A stretch of 64,000 bases of DNA from Amycolatopsis jiangsuensis (GCF_014204865.1 NZ_JACHMG010000001.1:4118501-4182500); one strand, 5' to 3'. Positions 1 through 7,916 are shown, numbered from the stretch's first letter. Program-made: numbers and translations. The notes: generated by a model from the sequence alone, not told the origin.

Positions 1-183
1 GACCCCGAGACCGGTCTCGACCCAGTCGCCGCTCTTGATGCCGGTGCCGATCTCCTCGCCCGCCTCGATGGCGGTGATGCCCTTTTCCCAGCCATCGCCC
101 TCGACGAAGCCGCCGCCGAGCGAGTCCGGGTTCTCATAGGCGTTGTTGATGTCCGACTTGGAATCGATCAACGGATTGCTCAT
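1..183 (-). CDS. Large type VII secretion-associated protein, N-terminal 61 residues only
   Basis: Only the first 61 codons lie in the window; the gene runs off the left edge. It begins MSNPLIDSKSDINNAYEN and continues with Gly- and Glu-rich segments (GGGFVEGDGWEKG, AGEEIGTGIKSGDW). This opening resembles the N-termini of large multi-domain proteins next to EspC/WXG100-like genes in Pseudonocardiaceae, which often end in a toxin or enzyme domain. The stop of the EspC-like gene lies 2 bases before this start, so the two are co-transcribed and probably translationally coupled. Its place as last gene after a YbaB-like and an EspC-like gene suggests a secreted substrate; the effector part is not visible, so no activity is assigned. 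Confidence 0.6.
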   Translation of the reverse strand, partial: MSNPLIDSKSDINNAYENPDSLGGGFVEGDGWEKGITAIEAGEEIGTGIKSGDWVETGLGV

Positions 184-185
184 GC

Positions 186-545
186 TCAGTTCCCCCCTCC
201 GCTCGCGCCGACCGCCGGCGGGCGCATCGAGTCCAGCTTCTTGAGAATCTGCTCGAGCTGAGCGACGATGCGCTGCTCCTCGGCCTCGTACTGATCGGCG
301 GCCTTGCCGAGGTGCTCCCCCGTCTTGTGCAGGGCCTTGGCCGACTCACCGATCGCCTCGGAGGCCTTCTCCTGCGGCCCCTTGAGCAGCCACGCGATCG
401 GACGGCAGATCAGCCCGTAGGCCTGGTCCATGTCGGTGACCTGGTTGCCGGCGTCCGCCGCGACGTCCGCGCGCCCGCCGATCTGCTCGGTGCCCGCGGC
501 GTGCTTGCGCAGCTGGCCCGGATCGACGATGTATCCCTCGGGCAT
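186..545 (-). CDS. EspC-like type VII secretion target, 119 aa
   Basis: A small, mostly helical, acidic protein starting MPEGYIVDPGQLRKHAAG. Its profile is a helix, a central loop and a second helix rich in Glu, Gln and Ala (DQYEAEEQRIVAQLEQ). This fits the EspC/DUF2580 group of secreted helical-hairpin proteins related to ESX-1 substrates. It has no signal peptide, as expected for the type VII route. It is the middle gene of a minus-strand cassette, 11 bases after a YbaB-like gene and 2 bases before a large protein gene. By analogy it is co-secreted with, or chaperones, the downstream protein. The family call is by resemblance; the tail ends in GGGN without a clear YxxxD/E signal. Confidence 0.7.
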   Translation of the reverse strand: MPEGYIVDPGQLRKHAAGTEQIGGRADVAADAGNQVTDMDQAYGLICRPIAWLLKGPQEKASEAIGESAKALHKTGEHLGKAADQYEAEEQRIVAQLEQILKKLDSMRPPAVGASGGGN

Positions 546-556
546 GGTGGCTCCCC

Positions 557-1102
557 TCAGCGGAGGATCGACTGGTCGCCCCAGCCGTCCTCGTCGTCAT
601 CGGTGTCCGTGCGGGCGGGTCGCCGTGGTGGCGGTGCGGACGGCGGCTCCTCGTCCTCGATCCGGCCGACGTCCAGCACCCCCGTCCCGCCGGCCTCGGG
701 CTCCGTTTCGGCCTGGTCCGGGAACCGGTCGCGGTAACTCCCGACGATCCGTTCCGCACTCGGGTCGTCCTCCGGGACGGTGTCCTGCACCAGCTCCTGG
801 ACCTGCCCGCTGAGCTGGGTCTGCGCCGAGGTCAGGCACGCCATCAGCTGAGCCGACAGCGCCGCCGGATCGCCGCCGCGGCCGCGTTCGGTCACGGTCA
901 GCTCGGTCGGCACCCCCTGTGAGTCCACGGTGACCCGGACCGCGCCATCCGGCGAGGTCGCGGTCGCGGTCAGGTGCGTCATTCGTTGCTGCAGCTGCTG
1001 GAACGTCTGTGCCTTCCGCTGCAGCTGTTCGGCCCACCGGGCCATTTCCTGTCCGGCCTGCGCCGGATCCATTCCCTCGAAGCCGGGATTCGCCCCAGTC
1101 AC
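557..1102 (-). CDS. YbaB/EbfC-family protein (EspL-like) of a type VII secretion cassette
   Basis: The GTG at 1102 was chosen because AGGAG lies 5 bases upstream, giving 181 residues. A longer frame reaches 1255 but has no ribosome site. The N-terminal 100 residues have the YbaB layout: a long amphipathic helix (AEQLQRKAQTFQQLQQRM), then beta strands ending VRVTVDSQGVPTELTV. The C-terminal third is acidic, proline-rich and probably disordered (DDDEDGWGDQS). YbaB proteins bind DNA, but the ESX-1 member EspL stabilises secretion substrates. The position directly before an EspC-like and a large protein gene favours the EspL-like role; that role is inferred. Confidence 0.75.
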   Translation of the reverse strand: MTGANPGFEGMDPAQAGQEMARWAEQLQRKAQTFQQLQQRMTHLTATATSPDGAVRVTVDSQGVPTELTVTERGRGGDPAALSAQLMACLTSAQTQLSGQVQELVQDTVPEDDPSAERIVGSYRDRFPDQAETEPEAGGTGVLDVGRIEDEEPPSAPPPRRPARTDTDDDEDGWGDQSILR

Positions 1103-1196
1103 ATTCACTCCTGGCTCGATGTCGTCGTCATGGGTCGGACTCGTGGCCCACCGTGCCCGTTCCATCCGATTTTCACCAGGCCGTTTTTCGCCGGGT

Positions 1197-1601
1197 TCAG
1201 CGCCCCGGCTGGGCCCGGCCGGGCGCGTCCGCCGCGGCGTGGGCGAGCAGGTCACCCGGGGTGATCACCCCGTACGGACCGACTCCGCGCACCAGCAGGA
1301 AGTCGCCTCGTGCCACCTGACCCTGTTCGATCTCGACGTCCTGCACGGTATGGCTGTCCGTCCAGACGATCCGCACCTGGGCCCCGCCGCGGGGGGTGAA
1401 CGCGTGCACCTGCTGGACGGTCGCGAGCCGGGCCATCGGCTCCGCCTGCCACCGCTGCTGCAGGAACCGCCACCGGGCGGCCTGGTCGGCGGCGTCGAAC
1501 CGGCGGTCCAGCCGGCCTGCCCGGTCCCGGAACACCCAGACCAGCACGGCAGCGAGCGCGCCGAGCACGGCCATGCCGGTCAGCCAGAGAACCACTTCCA
1601 T
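1197..1601 (-). CDS. Small membrane-anchored protein of unknown function, 134 aa
   Basis: One N-terminal membrane segment (residues about 4-24, LWLTGMAVLGALAAVLVWVF) is followed by a basic stretch and a cytoplasmic domain. That domain has short beta strands (VHAFTPRGGAQVRIVW, GDFLLVRGVGPYGVITPG). There is no signal-peptidase site, so it is a signal-anchored inner membrane protein. I do not recognise the family. It lies 95 bases upstream of the YbaB/EspC cassette on the same strand and 13 bases after the TetR gene, so co-transcription with either is possible. The C-terminal 15 residues are low-complexity Ala/Pro/Arg. Confidence 0.6.
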   Translation of the reverse strand: MEVVLWLTGMAVLGALAAVLVWVFRDRAGRLDRRFDAADQAARWRFLQQRWQAEPMARLATVQQVHAFTPRGGAQVRIVWTDSHTVQDVEIEQGQVARGDFLLVRGVGPYGVITPGDLLAHAAADAPGRAQPGR

Positions 1602-1613
1602 GATTGCGCCACC

Positions 1614-2225
1614 CTACGCACCGGCGTGGTCGGCGAGGAACCGATCGACCAGGTCCTCGGTGAACTCGACGGGCACCGGTTCGCCGGTGACGAGTACGCG
1701 GTAGTGGATCGGCGCCATCAGCGCTTCCACCGCGCGCTCGACGTCCGTGTCCGCGGACAGTTCGCCGCGGGCGACGGCGCGTTCGAGCGGCAGGCGGTCG
1801 CGGGCACGCTGGCCGCTCAGGTGCTCGGCACGCAGCCGCGCGGCGAGGTCCGGATCGTGCTGCGCTTGGCCGAGCAGTACGCGGAACATCGCACCGGCGT
1901 CGGCCACGGTCAGGAAGGCGGCCACCGCCGCGAGGTGCTCGCTCAGGTCGCGGCGCAGCTCGCCGTGGTCGGGCGGGACGAGGTCCTCGGCGAGGTCGTC
2001 GCCGAGCGCGTCCAGCAGGATGTCCACTTTGGACGACCACCAGCGGTAGATGGTCTGCTTGGCCACCCCGGCTCTGGCCGCGATCCGCTCGATGGTGAGC
2101 CCGCCGAACCCGAACTCGACCAGTACGTCGTCGGCCGCGGCGAGTACCGCGTGCCGGGCCTGTTCACTGCGGCCGTACCGGTTTCCGTGGTGCCGGCGGC
2201 CGGCCGGCACGGTGACCTCACTCAC
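1614..2225 (-). CDS. TetR/AcrR-family transcriptional regulator, probable repressor of the divergent MFS gene
   Basis: A 203-residue TetR regulator. The helix-turn-helix is clear near residues 22-60 (DVLVEFGFGGLTIERIA, then GVAKQTIYRWW). The C-terminal ligand domain is divergent, as usual. The GTG at 2225 was preferred to one at 2255, because the longer version would run through the palindromic operator. The gene is divergent from an MFS transporter 80 bases away, and a strong palindrome lies between them. The natural reading is a drug- or metabolite-responsive repressor of both genes; the ligand is unknown. Confidence 0.85.
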   Translation of the reverse strand: MSEVTVPAGRRHHGNRYGRSEQARHAVLAAADDVLVEFGFGGLTIERIAARAGVAKQTIYRWWSSKVDILLDALGDDLAEDLVPPDHGELRRDLSEHLAAVAAFLTVADAGAMFRVLLGQAQHDPDLAARLRAEHLSGQRARDRLPLERAVARGELSADTDVERAVEALMAPIHYRVLVTGEPVPVEFTEDLVDRFLADHAGA

Positions 2226-2247
2226 GCCGGGGAGCCTAACCGGACTC

Positions 2248-2274
2248 GTAGACAATACGCAACGTTGCGTCTAC
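2248..2274. promoter_or_regulatory. TetR operator between the regulator and MFS genes
   Basis: The core ACGCAACGTTGCGT at 2257-2270 is a perfect 14-base palindrome. It is flanked by GTAGAC on the left and GTCTAC on the right, which extend the symmetry imperfectly to 27 bases. It lies 23 bases from the regulator start and 31 bases from the MFS start, the classic position for a shared TetR operator. Binding is inferred. Confidence 0.75.
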
Positions 2275-2304
2275 GGTGAGGTCGACGTAAGGGGGTCCCC
2301 GACC

Positions 2305-3648
2305 ATGTGTTCCGCCTGCGGCGTGCCGACGCACGTCCCCGAGATCACCGAACCGGCCGCCGAGCCGGTCGCGACGGCCACCGCGCCACGCAAGTTCGCC
2401 GCGCTGTACAACAAGGACTGCCGCCCGTACCTGTTCGGCGCGGCGCTGGCGATGATGGCCGACAACATCGAGCACGTCATCACCTACTGGGTGCTGTGGG
2501 AGAAGTTCCACTCGCCCGCGCTCAGCGGGTTCGAGGTGATCAGCCACTGGGTGCCGTTCCTGCTGTTCTCGGTGTACTTCGGCGGACTGGCCGACCGCTA
2601 CGACTGCCGCCGGATCATCCAGGCGGGGCAGGGGCTGTTCATGCTCGTGTCGGCGGCATGGGCGGTGCTGATCCTGACCGACACGCTGCAGGTGTGGATG
2701 GCCTGCGTGCTACTGGTGCTGCACGGGTTCGCCGGATCCGTCTGGGCGGCGGGCGAACAGCTGATGCTGCACGATTTCGTCGGTCCGGCGGAGTTGCCCA
2801 GCGCGATCCGGCTCAACGCCACCTTCCGCAGTCTCGGCATCCTGTTCGGACCGGTCGTCGGCTCGGCGCTGCTGCTCGGGCTCGGCCCGGTCGCGGGGCT
2901 GTTCGTGAACGTCGCGTTCTACCTGCCGCTCACGTTGTTCCTGTTCCGCACGAAGTTCACCGGCCACACGCGCGACGGCGGTGTGCCGCGGCAGCGCGTG
3001 TCCCTGCTGGACTCGGTCCGGGTGCTGCGCGAGGTGGGCGCGAACCCGACCATGGTGGGCATGATCGTGCTCGGCGGGCTGGGCGCGTTCTTCGTGGGTG
3101 CCTCGATGCAGACCTCGATGCCGATCTTCGCCCAGGACCTCGGCGCGGGCAGCGCCGGAACCGCGTACGGCGTGCTGCTGTTCGCCAACGGCGTGGGCGG
3201 GGTGCTCGGCGGGATCCTGCTGGAGGCGACCGGCCGGATCAAACCGAGCGTGCCCGCCGCCGTGGTGAGCACCGCGGTGTACGGCCTTTCCAGCCTGTTC
3301 TTCGCGATGACCGCCAGCTATCCGCTGGCCGTCGTGCTGCTGCTGATCGGCGGGGTGGCGAACCTGGCGTCGATGTCGATCGGCCAGACAGTGGTGCAGC
3401 TGCTGGCGAAGCCGTCCGAACGAGGCCGCGTGATCGGCGTGTACAACGTCTCTGCGAACGGATTGCGCGCCGGCAGCGGCTTCACCGTCGGCATCCTCGG
3501 CTCCGCCGTCGGCGTGCACTGGTCCCTCGGCATGAGCGCCGCCGCGCTGACGGTCGGCACCGGCATCGCGGGCTGGTTCTCCCTGTGGAGCCGTCGAGCC
3601 CGCGCCGCCCGCGCAGAACTGCGACAGGCGACCCACACCGGCGCCTGA
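2305..3648 (+). CDS. MFS transporter, 447 aa
   Basis: A 12-helix major facilitator of the enterobactin-exporter-like (MFS_3) type. ATG at 2305 follows AAGGGGG; in-frame upstream starts would cross the operator. The loop between helices 2 and 3 carries GGLADRYDCRR, a form of the MFS GxLaDrxGrR signature, and helix pairs continue to VGTGIAGWFSLW. The soluble N-terminus opens MCSACGV, a CxxC pair unusual for this family that could bind metal or sense redox. The divergent TetR gene and operator suggest an inducible efflux pump. The substrate cannot be read from sequence. Confidence 0.85.
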   Translation: MCSACGVPTHVPEITEPAAEPVATATAPRKFAALYNKDCRPYLFGAALAMMADNIEHVITYWVLWEKFHSPALSGFEVISHWVPFLLFSVYFGGLADRYDCRRIIQAGQGLFMLVSAAWAVLILTDTLQVWMACVLLVLHGFAGSVWAAGEQLMLHDFVGPAELPSAIRLNATFRSLGILFGPVVGSALLLGLGPVAGLFVNVAFYLPLTLFLFRTKFTGHTRDGGVPRQRVSLLDSVRVLREVGANPTMVGMIVLGGLGAFFVGASMQTSMPIFAQDLGAGSAGTAYGVLLFANGVGGVLGGILLEATGRIKPSVPAAVVSTAVYGLSSLFFAMTASYPLAVVLLLIGGVANLASMSIGQTVVQLLAKPSERGRVIGVYNVSANGLRAGSGFTVGILGSAVGVHWSLGMSAAALTVGTGIAGWFSLWSRRARAARAELRQATHTGA

Positions 3649-3667
3649 CCGGTCAGCGGCCCGGTGC

Positions 3668-3853
3668 CTGGCCGAGGACCTGATCGCCTGGGCGGGGCGG
3701 GAGCGGTTCGCAGCGATCCAGTTCAACGCCGTCGTGGAAACCAACACCAGCGCGATCCGGCTCTGCCAAAGCCTCGGTTTCACCACCCTCGGTGTCGCGC
3801 GCCGGGCCTTACGCCACGCGGTACTGGGCAGGGTCGGCCTGCGCACCATGTGA
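3668..3853 (+). pseudogene. GNAT acetyltransferase fragment, C-terminal half
   Basis: One open stretch reads LAEDLIAWAGRERFAAIQFN, then VVETNTSAIRLCQSLGF, and ends VLGRVGLRTM before TGA at 3851. This is the end of a GNAT acetyltransferase: the acetyl-CoA pocket helix, the VVETN strand and the C-terminal beta strand. There is no start codon, ribosome site or N-terminal half in this orientation. The matching N-terminal half lies immediately to the right on the opposite strand. The piece was probably inverted after loss of the gene's middle. Confidence is high that it is a relic, lower on the exact subfamily. Confidence 0.65.
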
Positions 3854-3862
3854 CTGGGTCTG

Positions 3863-4000
3863 GAAACGGCCTCGCGCCTCGGGCTCGGTCATCGCGGGGT
3901 CGTAGGGAAAAGTCTCCTGCTCGGTCCCGACGTCCTGGATGATCGGCCAGATCCGCGGCCAGTCATCCGAAGTTGCGAGGCGGACTTGCAGTGCCTGCAC
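3863..4000 (-). pseudogene. GNAT acetyltransferase fragment, N-terminal part
   Basis: Reading leftward from a GTG at 4000, the frame gives LQVRLATSDDWPRIWPIIQD, then EQETFPYDPAMTEPEARG. This is the typical first 45 residues of a phosphinothricin-type GNAT protein. The frame then enters the complement of the inverted C-terminal fragment (QTQSHGAQAD) and stops near 3809, so no working protein can be made. An in-frame ATG at 4060 would overlap the MarR gene and is unlikely to matter. Together with 3668-3853 it represents one disrupted gene lacking roughly the central acetyl-CoA-binding loop. Confidence 0.65.
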
Positions 4001-4037
4001 TGCGCCCACCTTGGGGACCGTCGGCCGCGCAGGCAAC

Positions 4038-4463
4038 TCATGTGCCGCCGGGCCGGACAACCCGGCCCAGCAAGGACATCAGCTGCCGCAGTTCGCTTTC
4101 CGACAGCATTGCCAGCGGACTCTTCTCCATTGCCGTACGGACCAGCTCGTCGCGGACCTCGCGGCCCTTCGCGGTGAGGGCCAGTACGCGGGAGCGGCGG
4201 TCGGCCGGGTCGACGCCGCGCTCCACCAGGCCGCGGGAAAGGAGCTGCTTGGTGATGAAGGTGAGGTTCGGGGCGTTGCAGTAGAGGCGCTCGGCCAGCA
4301 CCTTCATCGACGGCGGCGGCTCGGCGGGATCGATGGCCCACAGCGCCTGGAAGGTCGCCGGGGTCAGCTGGTGGCGCGCCAGCGCCTGGCTGATCCGGTC
4401 GTTGGTCCGCATCCAGATCTCGTGGGTGGCGGCGACCACCGCGGTGAGTTCGGGTGTGGCCAT
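4038..4463 (-). CDS. MarR-family transcriptional regulator, 141 aa
   Basis: A winged-helix MarR protein. The recognition region lies near residues 50-75 (SMKVLAERLYCNAPNLTFIT), followed by the wing motif DPADRRSRVLALTAKG that marks this family. It is divergent from a short-chain dehydrogenase, with inverted operator half-sites between them, so it probably represses both. Its 3' end abuts the broken GNAT gene. The effector is likely a small aromatic or phenolic compound, as usual for the family, but nothing here identifies it. Confidence 0.88.
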   Translation of the reverse strand: MATPELTAVVAATHEIWMRTNDRISQALARHQLTPATFQALWAIDPAEPPPSMKVLAERLYCNAPNLTFITKQLLSRGLVERGVDPADRRSRVLALTAKGREVRDELVRTAMEKSPLAMLSESELRQLMSLLGRVVRPGGT

Positions 4464-4486
4464 GCCCCCATCCTAAGTGAACCTTC

Positions 4487-4527
4487 AAGTCTCGAAGTAC
4501 CGTGCTAGCGTGAGTACTTCGAGACTT
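4487..4527. promoter_or_regulatory. MarR operator: paired inverted sites
   Basis: AAGTCTCGAAGTAC at 4487-4500 recurs as its exact reverse complement at 4514-4527, with a 13-base spacer. Each arm carries an imperfect CTTC/GAAG dyad of its own, so two MarR dimers may bind side by side. The site fills the space between the divergent marR and SDR starts. Binding is inferred from symmetry and position. Confidence 0.72.
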
Positions 4528-4545
4528 TAACTAACGGAGGTGACC

Positions 4546-5361
4546 ATGAAGGACGGCTACCGCGGGATCACCGCACTCGTCACGGGCGCGTCCAAGGGCT
4601 TGGGCCGCGAATACGCGTTGGAGCTGGCACGACGGGGAGCGCGGGTGATCCTGCTGGCCCGTTCGGAGCCCGAACTGCAGAAGCTCGCGGCCGAGATCAG
4701 GGAGCGGCACAGCGGACCGGAGCCGGAGGTGCTCGTCGGGGACCTCGTCGCCCCGGAGGGGCCGCAGCAGATCCTCCGCGAGCTGCGCGGTCGCGACCTG
4801 TCCGTCGATCTGCTGGTCAACAACGCGGGCGCGGGCGATGCCGGCCCCTTCCTCAGCCGCCCGCTCGGGCCGCAGCTGCGTTCCGTCGCGCTGAACGTCG
4901 GCGGCCTGCTCGAGCTGACCCACGCGATCGGGGCCGACCTCGTCGCCCGCGGTTCCGGCGGCATCATCAACGTCTCGTCCACCGCGGGGTTCCAGCCACT
5001 GCCGTACCAGGCCAGCTACGCCGCGACCAAGGCGTTCGTCCTGTCCTTCACCGAGGCGTTGGCCGAGGAACTGCGCGGAACCGGGGTGCACGTCATGGCC
5101 GCGCACCCCGGCCCGATCGCGACCGGCTTCTTCGACGGCATCTCGGCCACGATCAACACCAAAGCGGCCGACACGCCCGCCACCATCGCGACCCGCACCC
5201 TTGACGACTACGCCCGCCGCCGCACGGCCTCCTACCCGGGCAAGGCGGTGCACCGGGCCCTGACCTGGCCTCCACGGCTGCTGCCGCGGGCCGCCGTCGC
5301 GCGACTCTCCGGCGCGTTCAACCGGCGGCTGCGCATGCACGAGGTCGTCGACCTCGGCTGA
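4546..5361 (+). CDS. Short-chain dehydrogenase/reductase, 271 aa
   Basis: A classical SDR with a Rossmann fold. It shows the cofactor motif TGASKGLG near residue 12, NNAG near residue 89 and the catalytic YxxxK as YAATK near residue 160, preceded by the active serine in NVSSTAG. The RSEPELQKLA segment after beta-2 suggests NADP(H). ATG at 4546 has GGAGG 5 bases upstream and is preferred to an in-frame GTG at 4540. The MarR gene diverges from it across an inverted-repeat operator. The C-terminal basic segment (YPGKAVHRALTWPPRLLPRA) recalls DltE-like SDRs. The substrate is unknown. Confidence 0.85.
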   Translation: MKDGYRGITALVTGASKGLGREYALELARRGARVILLARSEPELQKLAAEIRERHSGPEPEVLVGDLVAPEGPQQILRELRGRDLSVDLLVNNAGAGDAGPFLSRPLGPQLRSVALNVGGLLELTHAIGADLVARGSGGIINVSSTAGFQPLPYQASYAATKAFVLSFTEALAEELRGTGVHVMAAHPGPIATGFFDGISATINTKAADTPATIATRTLDDYARRRTASYPGKAVHRALTWPPRLLPRAAVARLSGAFNRRLRMHEVVDLG

Positions 5362-5372
5362 GCTCCCGCCGA

Positions 5373-5423
5373 GCGTGCCGGTTTCCCGGCCCGGCGCGGA
5401 AACCGAGCGGAAAACCGGCACGC
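5373..5423 (+). terminator. Hairpin terminator after the SDR gene
   Basis: GCGTGCCGGTTT at 5373-5384 pairs exactly with AAACCGGCACGC at 5412-5423, and the 27-base loop holds a second smaller GGTTTCC/GGAAACC option. It starts 11 bases after the SDR stop. There is no U-run, as is common for actinobacterial terminators. Confidence 0.6.
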
Positions 5424-5848
5424 CTTCACCGCGGGAGAGGTGGTCGGAGGCCGAACCCGGGAACGCCGAAGCGGTTTCGCGGGTCCGGATGACGGACAGG
5501 GCTACCGGCAGGCTTTGCCCGGCTGCCAGAATCGGGCGGAAGTCAGCTTCGCGAGGGCGGGGAGGTCTTCGATCCGGCGGCCGGGCTCGGGCGCACCGCT
5601 TCGCGGTCCTTGCGCGTGCGGGGTTTCGCCCACCACGGCAACCGGGACCGGAAGGCCGGGGTCGCCTCCGTCACTCGTACGGTCATCGCGCACCCTGTCC
5701 CTTCCCGGCGTCCCCCTCGGACACCGTCACAGCCGGGATCGCCGACCCCGGCAGGACCAAATGTTGCGGGCTACAACAAACTAACTCCGCCCGCGGGCGA
5801 CGTGGGTCACAATTCGACAACGAGCACGTCAGCGGTACCTTGCCCCTC
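5424..5848. other. Intergenic region with no supported gene
   Basis: Short frames exist on both strands but none has a ribosome site, a recognisable domain or convincing length. A minus-strand stretch near 5502-5650 has gene-like composition and may be a decayed remnant. The last 90 bases, before maf, are less GC-rich (ACAACAAACTAACT at 5772-5785) and probably hold the maf promoter. Confidence 0.4.
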
Positions 5849-6478
5849 GTGCGCCTCGTTCTCGCCTCCCAGTCCCCCGCCCGCCTGGCCCTCCTGCGCA
5901 GCGCCGGTCTCGACCCGGTCGTGGTCGTGTCCGGGGTCGACGAGGACGCGGTCGCCGCCGCGCTCACCGACCCGGCACCCGAGGAACTGGTGGCGGCACT
6001 GGCCGCCGCCAAGGGGCACGCCGTCCTCGACCAGGTGGCCGCCGCCCATCCGGACGCGACCGTCATCGCCTGCGATTCGATGCTGTCCATCCACGGCGAA
6101 ATGGTCGGCAAACCGGCCACTCCCGAGATCGCCCGCCGACGCTGGGAGGGCATGGCCGGGAAGTCCGGCGAACTGCTCACCGGCCACGCGGTGTTCCGCC
6201 TCGACGGCGGGCAGCACACCAAGCAAGCCGCCGGCACCCGGCGCACGACCGTCCACTTCGGACAGCCCAGTCCGGCCGAGATCGACGCCTACATCGCCAC
6301 CGGTGAACCACTCCAGGTGGCCGGCGCGTTCACCCTCGACGCGCTCGGCGGCTGGTTCGTCGAGGGGGTCGAAGGCGATCCGTCGAGCGTGATCGGGCTC
6401 AGCCTGCCGCTCGCCCGGCAACTGCTGGCCGAGGTCGGCGTGAGTGTCGTGGATCTCTGGCGACCGTCCACATCCTGA
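5849..6478 (+). CDS. maf: Maf-family nucleotide pyrophosphatase, 209 aa
   Basis: The protein starts at GTG 5849 (RLVLASQSPARLALLRSAGL), the family's N-terminal signature. It contains the catalytic-acid segment ACDSML near residue 75 and the substrate loop GKPATPEIARRRW. The C-terminal motif is GWFVEGVEGDPSSVIG. Maf enzymes hydrolyse non-canonical or excess NTPs to NMPs and are linked to septum control. In actinobacteria maf commonly lies near acyl-CoA carboxylase genes, and accA3 follows about 2.6 kb downstream. A longer in-frame extension to 5375 lacks family similarity and was rejected. Confidence 0.9.
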   Translation: MRLVLASQSPARLALLRSAGLDPVVVVSGVDEDAVAAALTDPAPEELVAALAAAKGHAVLDQVAAAHPDATVIACDSMLSIHGEMVGKPATPEIARRRWEGMAGKSGELLTGHAVFRLDGGQHTKQAAGTRRTTVHFGQPSPAEIDAYIATGEPLQVAGAFTLDALGGWFVEGVEGDPSSVIGLSLPLARQLLAEVGVSVVDLWRPSTS

Positions 6479-6563
6479 GAGCACTACCACTCGATCGGGT
6501 GAGCGGGGAGAGTTCGTCGAGGGCCCGGACCGGGCCGGAACTTCTCGATCTTGGGGTGGCTTC

Positions 6564-7910
6564 GTGTCTTTCGTCTCGACGTACACCAGACCACGGGTGT
6601 TCGCCGCCGCGGTTCTCGGTTCGCTCGTGGTGGGTGCCGGCCTCGGTGTGCTCGCCCGTACCGCCGGGGCGGACGGCCTGACCGAGGTGCTGGACCAGAT
6701 CGGCACGGTCTTCACCACGCTGCTGCAGATCGCGGTGATCCCGCTGGTCTTCTCGGCGATCGTGGTCGGCATCACCAGCCTGCGCCGGCTCGGCGGCGGC
6801 CGGAAAGCGGCGCGGCTGGGCAGCAAGACCCTGCTGTGGTTTGCGATCACGTCGTTCATCGCGTCGTTGATCGGCATCGCGGCCGGCCGGCTGTTCGACC
6901 CGGGCACCGGCGGGCTCGGCGCGGGCGTGGCGGCCACCGCGAAGAACGCCGACAAGGCCGCGAAGAGCGTGAGCGACTGGGGTTCCTGGGACGCCTTCAT
7001 CAACGGCCTGCTGCCGGAGAACTTCTTCTCCGCCTTCGCCGAGGGCAACACCCTGCAGGTGCTGTTCCTGGCCGTGCTGATCGGCGCGGCCGCCTACAGC
7101 CTCGGCGACAAGGCGAAGCCGTTCGTCGATTTCACCACGAGCGCGTTCGAAATCATCCAGCGCTACCTCGGCTGGATCGTGCGGCTCGCGCCGATCGGCA
7201 TCATCGGCCTGATCGGCGCCGCGGTGTCCAACTACGGCGACGCGCTGTTCCGCCCGCTGCTCTCCACGACGATCGCGGTCTACGCGGGCTGCCTCGTGGT
7301 GCTGTTCGTCGTGTACCCGCTGCTGCTGAAGTTCGTCGCCAAGGTGAGCCCGCTGACCTTCTTCGCCAAGGCCGGTACGGCGATCCAGTTCGCCTTCGCC
7401 TCGCAGTCGAGCTCCGCGACACTGCCGCTGACCCGGCAGTCCACGGTGAACCTCGGCGTCGATCCGGGTTACGCCGCGTTCGCCGCCCCGCTCGGCAGTG
7501 CGACCAAAATGGACGGTTGCGCCGCGGTGTTCCCCGCGATCGGCGCGATCTTCATCGCCAACCTGTCCGGCGTCTCGCTGAGCTTCGGCCAGTACGTGGG
7601 CATCGTGGTGGTCGCGGTGCTCGGCGCGTTGGCCACCGCAGGCACCACCGGCTGGCTGACCGCGCTGACGCTGACCACCGCGTTCATCGGCCTGGACGCC
7701 AAGCAGGTCGCGCTGGGCCTCGCGCTGATCTACTCGGTGAACCCGATCATGGACATGATGCGCACGGCCACGAACGTCGCCGGCCAGATCGTGGTGCCGA
7801 CGGTCGTGGCGCGCGGCGAGGGCCTGCTCGACGACGAGGTCCTGAACGCCAGCACCGCCCGTCCGCAGCACAGCGACGACGGCGACGCGGCCCGCCCGGT
7901 TCCCGCCTGA
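6564..7910 (+). CDS. Dicarboxylate/amino acid:cation symporter (DAACS family), 448 aa
   Basis: An eight-helix sodium or proton symporter of the SDF/GltP type. Signature pieces are the serine-rich hairpin QSSSATLPLTRQST, the GSATKMDGCAAV stretch and the transport-site helix NPIMDMMRTATNVAGQ. In DctA/GltP homologues the D and R of the last motif bind substrate and the N coordinates cation. GTG at 6564 was chosen because the mature N-terminus (SFVSTYTRPRVFAAA) fits the family and a weak GGGGTGG precedes it. Likely substrates are C4-dicarboxylates or glutamate/aspartate. The gene is 85 bases after maf and could be co-transcribed. Confidence 0.88.
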   Translation: MSFVSTYTRPRVFAAAVLGSLVVGAGLGVLARTAGADGLTEVLDQIGTVFTTLLQIAVIPLVFSAIVVGITSLRRLGGGRKAARLGSKTLLWFAITSFIASLIGIAAGRLFDPGTGGLGAGVAATAKNADKAAKSVSDWGSWDAFINGLLPENFFSAFAEGNTLQVLFLAVLIGAAAYSLGDKAKPFVDFTTSAFEIIQRYLGWIVRLAPIGIIGLIGAAVSNYGDALFRPLLSTTIAVYAGCLVVLFVVYPLLLKFVAKVSPLTFFAKAGTAIQFAFASQSSSATLPLTRQSTVNLGVDPGYAAFAAPLGSATKMDGCAAVFPAIGAIFIANLSGVSLSFGQYVGIVVVAVLGALATAGTTGWLTALTLTTAFIGLDAKQVALGLALIYSVNPIMDMMRTATNVAGQIVVPTVVARGEGLLDDEVLNASTARPQHSDDGDAARPVPA

Positions 7911-7916
7911 GCCGGA

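Noticed and set aside
5502..5693. A small minus-strand gene before maf
   Set aside because: About 60 codons without a recognisable domain or ribosome site; at most a decayed remnant.
6399..7871. A 490-codon open frame on the minus strand
   Set aside because: Antisense to the symporter gene, which has all transport-site motifs.
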